From Epiperipatus broadwayi (Eukaryota; Onychophora; Udeonychophora; Euonychophora; Peripatidae): a stretch of DNA of 64,000 nt. The notes below the pieces were generated by a model. The model had not been told where the DNA came from. It worked only from the letters and a program-made list of their open reading frames with translations, and did no database searches. The stretch spans positions 61,978 to 125,977 of the forward strand of contig JAQFVV010001035.1 in NCBI GenBank assembly GCA_028023455.1, written 5' to 3'. Of this stretch, positions 1-12,949 are shown one piece after another (within the stretch, counting starts at the first letter, position 1; every line of letters begins with the position of its first letter). Both the position numbers and the translations under genes were made by a program.

Positions 1-17
1 CGAGAAGTGAGGGTACA
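1..17 (+). mobile_element. 3' terminus of a giant-LTR (gLTR) copy cut by the window edge
   Basis: The first 17 bases match the 3' end of the gLTR family seen complete at 42436-55610, including the closing TACA, and are followed at once by a TA tract. Only the terminus is inside the window, so nothing can be said about the rest of this copy. Confidence 0.7.
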
Positions 18-36
18 ATATATATATATATATATA
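18..36. repeat. (TA)n tract between LTR end and Penelope end
   Basis: Short pure TA repeat lying between the gLTR terminus and the 3' end of the minus-strand Penelope-like element. Confidence 0.85.
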
Positions 37-311
37 TGTTGATACGAAGATTTTCACGGGTAGCATATGTAAAAGACATATTCTGCGGGTTCATCTGTGT
101 TAAAATATTTTAAAAATTTATATACTGACATTTCGACTTGGTAACACAAGTCATCCATAGAGTGATAAAAGGTATAAAGACAGTTGTAGAGGTGCTACAA
201 TCACCGATTTGAAAAAAACTGTTAAAGTTCCACCAATAGCAAAAATGTTAAATTAAGAATGTTTTTTTTAAAAAAATCTTTCCAAATAGGAGGAAGTTTG
301 CTTGTATCATC

Positions 312-600
312 TCACTTATTGATACAATCTGGCCTTTTAAGTATCTCAATGGCTTCTCTAATTTTGCACTGGTATAGATTATCACATCTGGATATGATCC
401 TGGTACTAGAAAAAGTAATTTTATGACCTGAATCCATAGTATGGAGTAAGAGTGCTGATGATGATGAGTGTTGTTTAACTGCATTAGCATGCTCATCTCT
501 CCTAACACTGATGTGATGATTGCTCATACCTATGTAAGAAGCCTTACAAGTTTCACATGAGATTTTATAAACACCATGAGATTCAATAGGGATTGAATCC
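312..600 (-). pseudogene. GIY-YIG endonuclease domain of PLE-1
   Basis: In Penelope-like elements this domain cuts the target DNA that primes reverse transcription. The minus strand reads GVYKISCETCKASYIG followed by an Arg-rich helix, a conserved EH, a GH about 30 residues later and a KIREAIEI block ending in NK. This is the standard order of the GIY-YIG module at the C-terminus of Penelope proteins. The domain itself lacks stops here, but the RT in front of it is broken, so it is counted as part of a dead element. Some contacts such as the H(A)-rich stretch are worn. Confidence 0.85.
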
Positions 601-639
601 TTAGGCTTGGTTATTATATTGCTGATCTTTTGATGAGTG

Positions 640-1900
640 GAAAATGCTGTATTTATATTATAGCATTTTAATATACGTCCAATACTGTCTGTAGTTCCTT
701 TTACATATGGAACACAAATCCTAATAGCTGATTTATCATCTTTTTGTTTTTTATTTTGTCCATTTTGGGTTTGAAATAAGGCTTTTTTTAATAAATTTAT
801 AATTATAACTATTTGCTAATAAAACACTATTAATATGATTTATTTCATCTTTCAGATGTGACTTATCTGAAAGATTAAAGGCCTATTTAAAAGAGTTTTG
901 GCTACAGAAATGATCTGAGTTGGGTGATGATGACAATGGAAATATAAATATCTGGCAATGTGTGTATTCTTTCTATAAATTGAAAATGATAAACTATTTG
1001 GTGTTCTGGTGAATGAAACATCAAGAAAAGGGAGTTTTCCATCAGACTCCGTCTCCATTGTAAATCTAATATGAGAATGAATATTATTTAAATGTAAGAA
1101 AAAATCATCTAATTTATTTTTCCATGTTGCCATATGACAAAAATGTTATCTATGTATCTGAACCAAATGAGGGTTTTTAAAGAGGATGATTCTAAAGCAC
1201 GAGTTTCTATATTTTCCATGAATAAATCAGCTATTACTCCTGAGATAGGTGAGCCCATAGGAGTACCAAAACTTGTCTGTAATGCTGTCCATTATATACA
1301 AAATATGTGTTCTAGAGATAATGTTTAATCAAAGCAATAATATGGTTTGGCAAATTGCAACGCTGTGAAATTACATTTAAAGCTTCATCAATTGGAATAT
1401 TTGTAAACAAAGACACGACAGCAAAACTGACCAGAATGTCATTAGCACTAATTTTTAAATTTTTTAAAACAGAAATAAAATGAAAAGAGTTTTTAATATA
1501 TGATTTAATAGATGGAATTGTAAGTTTAATGAAATCCGATAAATATTTAGCTAAAATATGAGTCGGAGATCCTATTGCACTTACTATTGGATGAAGTGGG
1601 GTATGTGGTTTGTGAATTTTTGGAAGTCCATAAAATTTTGGACAGACACATGATTTTTCACGAGGGATTATTTTATTTTTTTTATCTCTGCTTCAATAGG
1701 TGATATATTAATAATGGCTTTTGTTGTTTTTTCCAAATATGTAGTATGATCTTTTTTTGATGGTTAATAAGTTTTATCATCAAGCAAATCTAAAATTTTA
1801 TTATGGTAAATGTCCCGATCTATAACAACAGTGGCATGTCTTTATCAGCTGGAAGTACAGCAATTGATTTATCCGATTTAATATTATTTAATGCTAGTCT
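640..1900 (-). pseudogene. Penelope-type reverse transcriptase, inactivated
   Basis: Once the polymerase of PLE-1. Reading the minus strand one sees a diverged ADK block (about 1830-1870), the FYGLPKIHKP block (near 1610-1640), the first catalytic block now VSFAVVSLFTNIP, with Ala at 1420-1422 where the family has Asp, then GTPMGSP (near 1250) and the second catalytic box YIDN (1145-1156) where YVDD is usual. A frameshift just after VIWQHG (near 1120-1130) moves the rest (KNKLDDFF onward, 852-1133) to another frame, and stops lie near 1830. Two catalytic Asp losses plus frame breaks make it dead. The family call is strong because block order and spacing fit Penelope RTs. Confidence 0.85.
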
Positions 1901-2620
1901 TTCTTTCTTTGAAATATTATTTTTAGGAAATATTATTTTACATTGAGCCAATATCCCACAAGATACTACCTTGGTGGCATAAGAACACTATTCCCCTATT
2001 ACTATTTCAAATAATAAATCTAAAGCATTCTCACGATTTCAACAATAATTGAATAATTAAGATTACACTAATAAATAAATCTTAATCTTTTATTTAAAAT
2101 AATCTAGCTAAAATAAATCTCAGGTTCTTAAATTAATTTGTGTCAATCAAAATTACTGTAGTAAAGCATGGTAAGGGATTTAATATCATATTCAACCACA
2201 CCTAAGTAATAACAATAATAATAATCTTCATTGTATGATTTAATCTTATCTATCTTCCCCCATTATAAATCTTATCAACAATAATAACAATAAAGAAATA
2301 ATATAACATAATATTTTATCTTTCATATGACACTGTAAATAAATATGTGGTAGTATTTTATAATCTGAAAAATATATGTGTGGCAACGGATAGCATTATA
2401 ACTTTGTGTAATATTATAACGATTAACTTATGACCATAAAATAATGGAAATGTAATTTTTTAAATAAATCATCTTAGGAAAATATTATGATTCTTAAATA
2501 ATATTTTTTATTTATTTCTGTCCAAATATTATGTTTTGGTTCAAACCCTCTGTGGTCAAATGTTTTGCAGTATGGAAAAAAAAATTAAACACAAATTTAG
2601 AAAACAAGTTTAACAAAAAT

Positions 2621-2626
2621 TTTATT
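2621..2626 (-). terminator. Polyadenylation signal of gLTR copy A
   Basis: Minus-strand AATAAA in the block that matches the AATAAA plus GT-rich block of copies B and D-F. It marks the likely R/U5 boundary. Confidence 0.4.
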
Positions 2627-5600
2627 ACAATAAAAATAAACAATAATCTAAGTACAATATTTAAAGTTTTCAAATAAATCTTACATCTATTCAATTTCCA
2701 GTTTCTCATAATGAACTAATAAAATAAAATATAAAAATTAAGTCTTCACTCCGACTTTAAAAAATTGATTTGTCTATTTTACTTATTCATCTGAATTCTA
2801 ATAATAATGATAATACTTAATTTAAGTAACTTTTTAAATATTATTTATCATTAAGGGTCATTGAAATATGCTTCTTTTAAACATACGTCAGTTACAAAGC
2901 ATAAAACAGAAAGTCCAAAAAGTATTAATAATACAAATATGTACCTCGTAATTTATTCTCAATCACTAAAATAGTTTCTTATAGCAATGTTGTTACTGTT
3001 AAACAAAACATATTCATTTTGGTTCATTAACAAAAATGAGTGGACATGATTGATAATCTAATTGTCATACATAACATCTCTTACTTAGTATTGATCTAAT
3101 ATGAAATTGCTGTAAGTGTTGATGTATTTCTTTAACATTAAATAACTATGAAATATAGCTCTGCTTTATCCTATATTGTTTTGTTTTAATACACTATCCA
3201 TTAAAAATATGCAATACCTATAACTTTTAAAATACTTAAAGTTATTCCAAATTCATGAACAACCTAATTTATCATTTACATACTTTCATGAAATTCATTT
3301 TATTAAAAATAAAAATATAAAAAATATTTCTATGATTCCTTATGCTTAATTCTGTTTGATTTTAAATTCCATTTGCATTTATTCTTATCATCCTTCTAAG
3401 TAAGCAAACCTATTTTATTCATTTTCAATAACGATCCTTAAACTCTAAAAAATTATCTATCATTTTCCATTAAAATACAATTCTGTACAATGTAATACTT
3501 TAGAAAATCGTGATAGCAAACAGATGCAGGTATAGGGACAAACTAGAGTCTCAATTCAATAGTACATATATTAGATAGACTTCATGGTACAGTGTATAAA
3601 TAAAATAGAGGGATGACTTATCTGTCTAATGACCTCCACTACAAACAATGATGTCCAAGCTATTTCTTCAGCTTTCTGGGACATCAATTTTAAATATAAA
3701 AGGTAAACATTGACCATAAAAAATATACAAGCTACCGGGCTCGGTTATCTGTACCTGCATAATTAATAAGATCATAAAGATTATTCCTATTTCCATAACA
3801 AAAACCTATATTAAAAGCACCTCTTTGGTTGCATATTTAAATTACTACCAAGTCACTACCCTTTACAAATTTTCTTATAGATTTATCAATCTACATCGAC
3901 AATAATTCTGACATCATTTTAAAATAACAAATAAAATTCACCTGTAAATATAACGATCTCAACTGATCAACAAGAAAAGGTTATTTCACTTTCTTATCAA
4001 ATATTCTTGTACAAAATACAAATGACTATTACCAATACTTTAAACATCTAAGAAATACTAAAGTTCTTTATAAAAGAATCATATAATTATTCATTATTAA
4101 GTTGTATTATACCAGTAATATGAAACAAAAGTATTCATATTTTTATACTAAATAAATTCTAACTTCTACAAACTTTATGTTTGTATAATATATTCACAAG
4201 TAACCCATACGTTCATACTATAACATTATCTAATTGGTTGATAATCTAAAAAAAAATACATCATAAAAATATTAATATCTACAACTATTACCTAAGTGAT
4301 ATCTACTTGTCAATCCCTTATATATGATGTCTTCTGGTCCACAATTTAAAAAATAAAACATTGCATAGTTCACATTCATTCATACTATCATACTTAAAAT
4401 TCATTAAAATTATTAAGATATCTTTTATAAAAATTACAATATTATTAGTGGGTTATTAAACTTTTATGTACCTATCCTATTCTAATTATTAAATAACATT
4501 ACAATTAATACTAGGGTTAATTTAAAAAATAAGTCAAAGACATATTTACGTATAAACTTCTATGACGAATGTTCTTTACAAAAAATATAAAAATAAAAAA
4601 ATATTTTTATTTCCTCAAAGTTTCTTTATCAACTTTGAGGAGCGATTAAACCACCAACCCTTGTTGCTATGCTTTTTGTTCAAATGCTTGGTGATGAAAA
4701 GAAAATTCTCTTCCCCTAAAAATTGATGCATGATCTGTGTATTCCTTCCAAACATAATGAACGAAGTTTAAAATAAATGATAAAAAAAATGAAAAGTCGA
4801 CGTCTAGAAATCTGAAATTATTGATGAAAATAATAATTGATCTGTTCTGAAAAAGTTTGTAAAATAATAGTCCATTGTCTCTATTATTCAGAACAATTAT
4901 TATTGAAATAATTTAAATTTATAAAATTTTAAAAAGAACACTTTGAAGTTTCCTTCATTGCTCCTATGCTGGCTTGCAGTGTCCTCGAAATGGTGATATG
5001 AATTCGGACATCCGGATATGATTCTTGCACATTTTAAAAACATTTTCAGGAATTAATAATTACTTATTATCCATAATTTTATCATATATAAGGTTTATTT
5101 GTCTGGATATGCATTATTACTTGTCCAAGGATACTTTTCTTTTCATTATTAGTTTCAATTATCTTTTTTTTTTTTTTCAAAATTATTATAATGCGTGTAG
5201 ACTTTAAAAATAATAAAGACATATTACGTATGGTTTTTTAGTAACTCTCTTCATTTAACTATTATTTTATGACAGTTTAAAAATAATTAATAATGTTCTC
5301 TTCCAAAAGAAAAAAACATTTTCTGCAATTTTTTACCTTAATATAATTTTTACTTTCACCTTATTGAAAGATTTAAAGTTTTATTGTATTATTTTTCTGT
5401 TTCTAATATGACTATCTTCCCAAAAGAAAATACATTACTATTTTAAAGTTCCGATCAGATTTCTTGTTCAGCTCTTCACATAATGTCCAATATATAATTT
5501 TAGCTAATAAAATACTTCTTCCTCTTAAAATTATTAAGACTATATTTTTAATTATAACTTTTACTTACAAAATCCTTTTAAATAATACAGTATTTCCTCT

Positions 5601-5895
5601 TGGTACTTCCATGTTTTAATGCAACATTTAATTAAATTTCGACAAAAAGTCCGGTAAGGTAAATTAACTTTCTAGCATTGCATAATTTAGATAATAAATT
5701 TTGTAATTTTTTTTACAATACTCTCTTTACTAAATAATTAAATTGATACATTTCTATGTTTCAAATAATTTATTAGAGAGCTATTATAGCACTGAATTGA
5801 CTAATTTAAAGCTGATTAAATTTACAGAACAGATTTTTTTTAAAAGAAGCACAAAAATTTTAAAAAGAAGCACACTGAAAATAATTAAGCATCGG

Positions 5896-5903
5896 TATTT
5901 ATA
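5896..5903 (-). promoter_or_regulatory. TATA box of gLTR copy A
   Basis: Minus-strand TATAAATA about 990 bases inside the LTR, the same depth as in copies B-F, with a degenerate CCAAT-like ATCAATC about 25-30 bases upstream. Function is inferred from conservation of position. Confidence 0.45.
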
Positions 5904-6891
5904 TCCCATTAAATCAGGCATCGGATTGATGGATTAAGATTTCACCTGATAGCTTAATTTACATATAACTTTGATATTACACAATTAAAATCAAAAATAA
6001 AATTATGACTCATTCTTATTTAAAAATATTATTTAAAAATTATTAATTTTAAATCAATTTTATACTTTATTAAAAATAACTAAACATTTTAAAATGACTT
6101 TTAAAACAATATTTTATCATTTTATCCCACCTTTAATGTTTAATGTACCTATTTTCTTTAAAACAAAATATTTAAATTTTGCTAACTGCATTCGTTTCTT
6201 AAAAACTATTTAAACATTTTATGACAACTAATTTTAATATTTTCTTTTGTGATAGATAAATAAATATCTTCAATTCTATAGTGTAATTTTTAAAGTAAAT
6301 TTTGAAACTTTGTTAACAAAAACACTAGTAAGCATGCATGTATAACTATATACATGTCACATGACTTACAACAGAGACAGACTGTATCAAATTCTGTCTG
6401 GGAATATTAAATATTTAATTGCAACAATTATTATATTAAAGAAATAATATAATAATATAATTTTGGAATAATAATTTTGATACCATAAAATTAAATATAC
6501 ATTTCTCTACCACAAAGACTACTTTTAAAACATATAATATTAAATATAATTATTAAATATAATTTATACTGTAAAATATAGTATTTATTTAATTATAGGT
6601 TATTGCTATTAAAATTCAACTTTTAATACATATTTTAAAGATTTACTACTACATTTTTTATAATGGCCAGCTTTCCCAAACATATACAATTTATACATTT
6701 AGCTTTATTTAACTGTTTTAAATTCATTTAGCACAATTTTAGGCATTAAATATCTTTATCTTGCTTTAATTGAACTTTTAAAAAGATTGTCACTATAACA
6801 TAGTCATTATATCAAGAGAACACATCTTAAATTTAAAATTTTTTAGTAAATTGATATAATAAATTTATGCTGACCTAAAGAAAAGGGCACA

Positions 6892-7014
6892 ATATATTTA
6901 TATAATCTTTAATGTATAAAACTCAATTAAAGCTTAAATAAACTCATATTTATATGCCCTTGTCATAAACACAGTCTTACACAATATGGATAAATAAGTA
7001 TTAAACACTCATAT

Positions 7015-7017
<3 letters not shown>
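6892..7017. other. AT-rich spacer
   Basis: Short AT-rich stretch between LTR copy A and a long TA tract. I see no gene or repeat in it beyond the TA-rich edge. Confidence 0.5.

Positions 7018-7082
<65 letters not shown>
7018..7082. repeat. (TA)n microsatellite, about 65 bp
   Basis: Uninterrupted TA dinucleotide repeat. Confidence 0.98.
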
Positions 7083-7085
<3 letters not shown>

Positions 7086-8083
7086 ATCTGATATAACATT
7101 CACATTATACTATTGTCTAGGTATAACATCAGTTGTGGTACAACTATTGAAGCAAAAGACTTCTGATAACCTTCTAGATGATTCTAACATTTCCATATAT
7201 ACCATAGTAACTTCATTCATATTTAATTTTGATGAGACTTTCAATTGTATTATCAGAGCTTAGTCTCATGTCAGAATTAGTATATAGCAACATCTTTTTT
7301 GATATGAATCATGCCTTACTGCTTTTGCAATCAAATATACAGTGACCAGTATAAGATCCAATGTTTTCTGAAACTACTTCTCAAATGGACTGCCTATTTA
7401 TGGCCAGGTCTCCTTTCTTTATAGAATTAATTAGTGTCACTGTTCATGTTCACCTATTGTCTTGTTTCTTTCATTGTTTATAATTTATTCATCCATACAA
7501 CCACTGTTTTATAGTGATGAATGCTGACTCCAATTAAAATAAGATTGTACTCTGGACAGATCCATTACTTAAATGAGTAGTAACATATACACAACTAAAT
7601 TATATAATTAAAAATGACATCATCAAATATACAATAATCATATTTGTTATTATTAGATATAATAATAATGCATAAATAAATCATGGGCGGTTTTTCTCTA
7701 TAAAAATATTCAGCTATATATCTAAATAAATTTAAAGACACATTTAAATAAGACTAACTTTTATTAATAGTTTCGCCGTTGTATATAACATTAAATATAT
7801 AAGTCTAAATCAAATATTCCATAAGCACAATGATGCAATATAATTATAAAACTTCTAATTAATTGTACTGAAACATGCATAGAAGTTTGTCACTGTATGG
7901 TGAATTATATATATATTATTCATTGTTTTTTTTTAATGCAATATACGTAATTATAAAACTGAATATTTCAAAGCTTTAGTTGACAAAGATTACTGGGATA
8001 ATCGGGTAAAGCGCTCCTAAGTGGATAAATTTTTTAATTATTTACTTACTGTATTTACAAATATTCAGTTACTGTATATAATT

Positions 8084-8092
8084 ACACACACT

Positions 8093-8147
<55 letters not shown>

Positions 8148-8174
8148 GAAATATATATATATATATATATATAT
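8084..8174. repeat. Compound (CA)n-(TA)n microsatellite
   Basis: A CA-rich run (8084-8099) leads into TA tracts at 8100-8146 and 8150-8174, split by a short CGAA; the right edge reads TTCG, so the two flanks form a small inverted pair. Confidence 0.95.
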
Positions 8175-9816
8175 TTCGTGCTGAACCAGCTTTCATCAGT
8201 TTGTTCAGATCGTCATTTCCCACACACATATATAATCAGTGCTCAGTTTTATATTAAAATAGTAAACTTTAATGGACAGACTTCAATCTTCTCCACCCTC
8301 CAACCTTTCAGTCATCAATACCATTGAAAATCTGATGATGGAATGTTCAAACCCTTGTGGATGCCAATATTGTTGTCATAATCTTATTGACCTTAAATTA
8401 CTCTGATCTTTCATTTAAATGACCTTAATGTGTCAGAGTAACTTAAGACTTTTAATTACATCTTAGACTTCTGTATTTACAAAATACTAGCAGTGATTTA
8501 TTAATAATAGAAATAAAAATTATTTTATAATCAACACATTCATTTCTTTACCTTCTATTAAAAACACAAAATAACTGTTCTTTCCACTTTACTCGGGCTT
8601 TATATTTAACTTGAAATAAAACCAATGGAAGGTCAAGAAATTAATTAAGTCCATCTTTATTTTTTATATTAAGGAATTGAATTAATTACCCCCCCCCAGA
8701 TACTTTTATTTCACGTTAAATGCAAAAAACTCAGTTGTCATTGAAGAAAACTACAAAATAAATAAGTAAAAGTGCTGATTATAAAATATTTTTTTATATC
8801 TATTATTATTTAGTTTTTAACATTAAGATTATCGAAGTTTAAAAAAAATTCAGCTGCTAATTAATTGACATATAACAGATTTAAATAACGCTGACATATT
8901 TTTATATACTGCATTGGAAATCATCTATCTGGGAAAGCTGAATATTTGATTATTCTGATATCACTTCCATGATGGTAAGTTCTAGTACGTACGAACCAAT
9001 TATAAAACATTCTTTAAATTTTCATAATGACAATTAATTTATATAATTACTAATTTACCATATGGATGTTTTATTTTTTAAATAAGCAAATAGTAAATTA
9101 ATTATTGAAAATACTCGTTTATTGGAGTTTATGATAAATTCTTGAAAGAAGTACTGAGGTGACTTTATTAAAAAAAATAATTCTAAACTGTTACTAATTA
9201 AAGTTTCTGAAATCAGAATCAAAAGTAAGTATTTCAATTCAGATTATATGTTATTGAACGTAATACTAATTTTAGAATATTAACGAAGTATAGATGACCT
9301 GTTGTCAACACCATGCAATAAATTAAAAAGACCATTTCCATTAAATATTTTGGATATTTAGTTTATCAATATTATGAGAACTTTCAGTGATGTTAAGATT
9401 ATTAATATTGAGGATGAATTATTGATAGTTATATGGATGTATTTCTATTTAGATTTTTGTTTATAATTTTTCGTTTTTGATTTGTTTAACTGACGAAACC
9501 ATTGCTTTGAATAAAATTTTGTAAAAACTATAATTTCATTAGTATTTTTGTTGCTATATATGTAGTTTGTATTTAATATAAATATCTGTACTTGCAAATA
9601 AAAGGATTATTTGATATGAAAATTTAATTAAGTAAAATTAAATGTATTTAAAATATTTCAAGGTTATTTTCATTATACAACTGAAAATGTTTTTTTTCTT
9701 TTTTTAAGTTTAAATTTGGTGAAATTAAATATATTTATAAAACAATTATCTGACGTTGAGCGTTTTTTTCCTTCATGTTTCTTTCGTTGTTTTATCTTTT
9801 TATTTTTATGTTTATT

Positions 9817-9834
9817 TGTGTGTGTGTGTGTGTG
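9817..9834. repeat. (TG)n microsatellite
   Basis: Pure TG run of about nine units. Confidence 0.95.
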
Positions 9835-10246
9835 TTTTATAGAGTGATAATAACAATAATTTTGTACAACAACCTTTTAATAATAATAAAAATAATTTAT
9901 GTATAAACTATATATAAAATTCCTTTTTTTATTTAAGACATAATATATTTGTTTTATTTAAACGTAAATACAAATATCAACCTGATATTATTTAAAACAT
10001 TTTGTTTATATTTATTTAAAATGGGATATATTATCGATAATTGAGGATTATTATACTACAGAAGTATCGTGATACGATGGTGTTATTTTTCTTCTTAAAG
10101 AGGTAGCAATTTTCTGAAATCATTCTTTTTTTTTTAACTTTCAAAATTAAAACTTTCTTTACAACTTAGAGTAGATACAAGAAAAATCAATGATAGCATA
10201 AAATTAGGTCAATAAGAAAGTTTCAATGAATACATATAAATATGGT

Positions 10247-10452
10247 ATGCATATTGAAATTTTAAACTGGATTCCAAGAGATTGTAAAAGACCCAGAAAG
10301 AGACCACATGTGAAATGGATGGATGAAATAAGAAAGTGTGCAGGATTAATGTGAAGAAGAGAAGCTAAAGATAGGAAAAGATGGATTGAACTTGGAGAGA
10401 CCTTCATCCTGCAGTGGATTGATAATGGTTGATGATGATGATGATGATGGTA
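10247..10452 (+). pseudogene. 5'-truncated LINE 3' end (RTE-type) with (GAT)n tail
   Basis: The plus strand reads the last ~65 codons of an RTE-type reverse transcriptase ORF: EILNWIPRDCKR, RKRPHVKWMDEIRK, one in-frame stop, then RREAKDRKRWIELGETF and ILQWIDNG before the final stop. That order is the C-terminal block of the endonuclease-reverse transcriptase proteins common in animal genomes. The stop is followed directly by five or six GAT units, the short-repeat tail typical of RTE LINEs. Two further copies lie at 12950-14735 and 62309-62765. It is a 5'-truncated, dead copy. Confidence 0.85.
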
Positions 10453-11342
10453 TGCAAACCATGTATATAGAAAAATCAAAAGTTGTATTAGTTCAATAGC
10501 CTAGTCTCAGGAGCTGCATAAAAAAATTATGATAGGTAAATTAATGCAAGCATGAAAGAAACATAAATAAATAAATAAATAAAAATAAAATCAAAGATTA
10601 CATTAATGCCTTAAGGCAGTGCATCATATGCATAATTTGCTAGGGATATAAATTAAGTCAAACCTATATATAAGGTTTAGAAATTCTATTGATTAATGAC
10701 TATCTTGGCCATAAGGTCAACGAGGACTATAACAATATGTACAAGTTTTATTTTTGAAAATGTGATGAATTATCTCTCACTATACATTTGCTATGTAGAT
10801 GCTTTTATTATATTCCCATAAGGTAATGAAAACAGATTTATATGTATCATTAAAATTTTGATGAGTCAAAGAATGCTGCTTCAGATAACCATACGCTTTA
10901 CAATCCTTTAGATTTTTTTTCTGTGATTAAGGCACTTTATATGGGACTTGAGTGCAGTTCAATATAAAAAATAAGTAGAAGATGTTAAAATTGTCTAGTA
11001 ATCGTTATGTGATTAAGTAAATTAAGTAAATGATAAAAAAAAAAGTTAAATTTTTAAGTGTGCAAATAGATATTCTCAAGTATTAATGTATATATAGATA
11101 TTAATTCCCCGTAATTTAGGTTTGTAAAATAAATTAATTATTGTGTACAACATTGATTTAGAATTGAAGGGTGAGATATAATGATTTTTATTTTATTAAA
11201 AAAAATTTTTGAACGTTTATTAATAAATTTTCAAATTAATAGCGGTAGTTGAACAGTGACATACGTTTTTAGTATACATATTAAAGTTAGTTTCTATGGT
11301 AACAGTTATAAATCTTTCTCATTTGTGACCTGCATATATATA
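10453..11342. other. Unassigned AT-rich DNA
   Basis: No recognisable gene or element; a short (ATAA)n run lies near 10563-10585. Confidence 0.5.
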
Positions 11343-11789
11343 TACACCTGGGTCTCATTTTACGCGATAGATAGGTTCCTCAGAAAACATGCGCAAACGA
11401 AATTGTGCAAAAATAGATGTAACTTACCTTGAAAAAGGGGGGATGCGGTCTGTGATTTTTCAAAAATCGCGTAAGAGCAAAGCACTAACATAAAATTACT
11501 TTAAAATTCGCGCAAAAAAAAATAAGGAAATAAAATATGACTAATAAAAATTTTCAAATTTGAAAAAAATTGATACAAGACAAACTTTTTAAACTATTTT
11601 TTAACTATAATATTTAATTTTATTCAAAACAATATGTATTTGTATGCATACATTTTTTTATACACATTTTAATTATTATCGCTATTTGCCGGTAAACAGA
11701 TTCATTTGCAAATTGGTTTTTGATTCTTCACAAGAGGAAATACAACTAGTGCCAACTTCACTCTCATGTTGTGTTAATTGTTTTCTGGT

Positions 11790-12036
11790 GACAACATCAT
11801 TAATCTTTGAGATGATGATTTTATTAATTGTTTATGAACGCGATATCCAGACATATAACCATTTAGCTCTCATTGGAATTTAAGAGCACGTTTGTGTTTA
11901 GTGTCATTTATAAGAAAATAATTTGACAACTGATTAGAAAGTTGAAGATTTTCTTGAATCATTTTTGCAGTGAAAGGAACAGGTTCCATTTCTGTTTCAT
12001 TATCTTTTTCTACATTTTCTTCTGCATCTAAACTTT
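11790..12036 (-). pseudogene. Transposase C-terminal remnant (Tigger-like)
   Basis: The minus strand reads an acidic stretch (EENVEKDNETEME) then PFTAKMIQENLQLSNQLS and KHKRALKF before a stop; a weaker continuation follows in frame. An acidic linker followed by a helical block ending in an 'R-L-K-F' motif resembles the tail of Tigger/jerky transposases. No DDE residues are visible. The call leans on its position inside an element with pogo-like ends; alone it would be weak. Confidence 0.35.
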
Positions 12037-12315
12037 TATTTTTGTCTTTAATTTTTTAATTTTCAATTCCGTTTAAAAATCAAATTTCGTTTCACTGCTA
12101 TTACTCACCTTTTAAAAATAAACTTGTGGACACTAAATGATTAATAATTGATTATGTTCATTTTTAAAAAGCAAAAACAGAATGTGATTTAAAATGCAAA
12201 ATTAACACACACAATGTTTGAACAAATTTACATTATAATCTTAAAGTGAGTCTTTGTTGATAAAAATTCATATTTGTAAAGTATTAAAGATTTTAAGACT
12301 TCTCATTCGATAATT

Positions 12316-12600
12316 TAATATACAAAATTAACAAAGCATATGCCACACTTGAATGAGAAGCTATAAAGATACACAGAAATTATTACACGCTAAGCGCTTT
12401 CGAGGTCTTTTGCCTCATATTCATAGCAGTACTGTGAGCTGCAGAACGAAACAAAATTTTTTTTTTTCGTTCTGCAGCTCACAGTACCGCTATGAATATG
12501 AGGCAAAAGTCCTCGAAAGCGCTTAGCGTGTAATAATTTCTGTGTATCTTTATAGCTTCTCATTCAAGTGTGGCATACGCTTTGTTAATTTTGTATATTA
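12316..12600. mobile_element. Foldback (hairpin) element, arms about 135 bp
   Basis: 12316-12450 and 12467-12600 are almost perfect inverted copies, separated by a 16-base A/T loop. The arms include GC-richer blocks (around GCTAAGCGCTTTCGAGG and CGTTCTGCAGCTCACAG) unlike the surroundings. There is no ORF. It sits inside the pogo-like element, so it is the later insertion. I do not recognise the family. Confidence 0.8.
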
Positions 12601-12949
12601 TAATCTTGTAAAATTTAATGTGCGTAAACATAAAATGTGGAAATCATGATTTTAATTTCATTATTGCATAAAATCTTACTATTATAAAGCACTGAAAATA
12701 TTGAAATTACTAAGATGAAAGTCGAATTCCAATAATGTGTTATTACTTTCAATATAACGTAAGTGCCAAAATTTATTATTTAAAGTAATAGCGCAATATC
12801 GGAGTTCGACTTCCGGTGAAACACGAATCGCGTAACTTCAAAATCGTGTTAAATAAGTCCAAATAAAAAGAGACACAGGTGTATATATATTGTATTTGAA
12901 TACAAACAATAGATTTTAATGTTTATAGGTTAAATAAGTATTGAAATTA

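Larger units (their letters stand above)
37..1936 (-). mobile_element. Degenerate Penelope-like retroelement (PLE-1)
   Basis: On the minus strand this stretch carries, in order, remnants of a Penelope-type reverse transcriptase, a GIY-YIG endonuclease and a 3' tail ending next to a TA tract. Frames are broken by stops and frameshifts. Its 5' end (near 1936) abuts gLTR copy A, whose last ~220 bases are missing, so PLE-1 either inserted there or replaced them. A short piece of the same 3' tail recurs at 34919-34960. It is a different family from the palindromic PLE at 36362-40842. The exact 5' end is uncertain by tens of bases. Confidence 0.82.
1937..6891 (-). mobile_element. Solo giant LTR, copy A (5' end intact, 3' end lost)
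   Basis: A gLTR copy on the minus strand. Its 5' end (near 6891) is the family TGTGCCCTTTTC terminus next to a TA-rich run. Near 1940-2170 it contains the family landmarks in the same order as the LTRs at 42660-42860, such as the stretch around the 'cattgagccaatatc' block and the AACCTGAGA block. The last ~220 bases of the LTR are missing where PLE-1 begins. No internal element sequence is joined to it, so it is a solo LTR. It is clearly diverged from D/E and therefore older. Confidence 0.75.
7083..10246. other. Unassigned AT-rich DNA
   Basis: No gene, LTR end or transposon end that I can recognise. All open frames are short and without family signatures. It holds the microsatellites listed separately and an eight-C run near 8690. 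Confidence 0.5.
11345..12881. mobile_element. Decayed pogo/Tigger-like DNA transposon
   Basis: The left end starts CACCTGGGTCTCATTTTACG and the right end, reversed, starts CACCTGTGTCTCTTTTTA; both are flanked by TA. Matching ends of about 18 bp with TA target duplications, together with the GCGTAA-type inner motifs near both ends, fit the pogo/Tigger branch of Tc1/mariner. A minus-strand transposase remnant lies inside and a hairpin element (12316-12600) is nested in it. The ends have diverged, so this is an old, immobile copy. Confidence 0.6.

Noticed and set aside
1134-1328. Plus-strand 64-codon frame
   Set aside because: It is the antisense of the Penelope RT blocks GTPMGSP and YIDN on the minus strand.
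8021-8257. Plus-strand 78-codon frame
   Set aside because: Most of it is poly(Ile-Tyr) translated from a TA microsatellite.
10204-10479. Minus-strand 91-codon frame with a His run
   Set aside because: Antisense of the LINE 3' end; the His run comes from the GAT tail.
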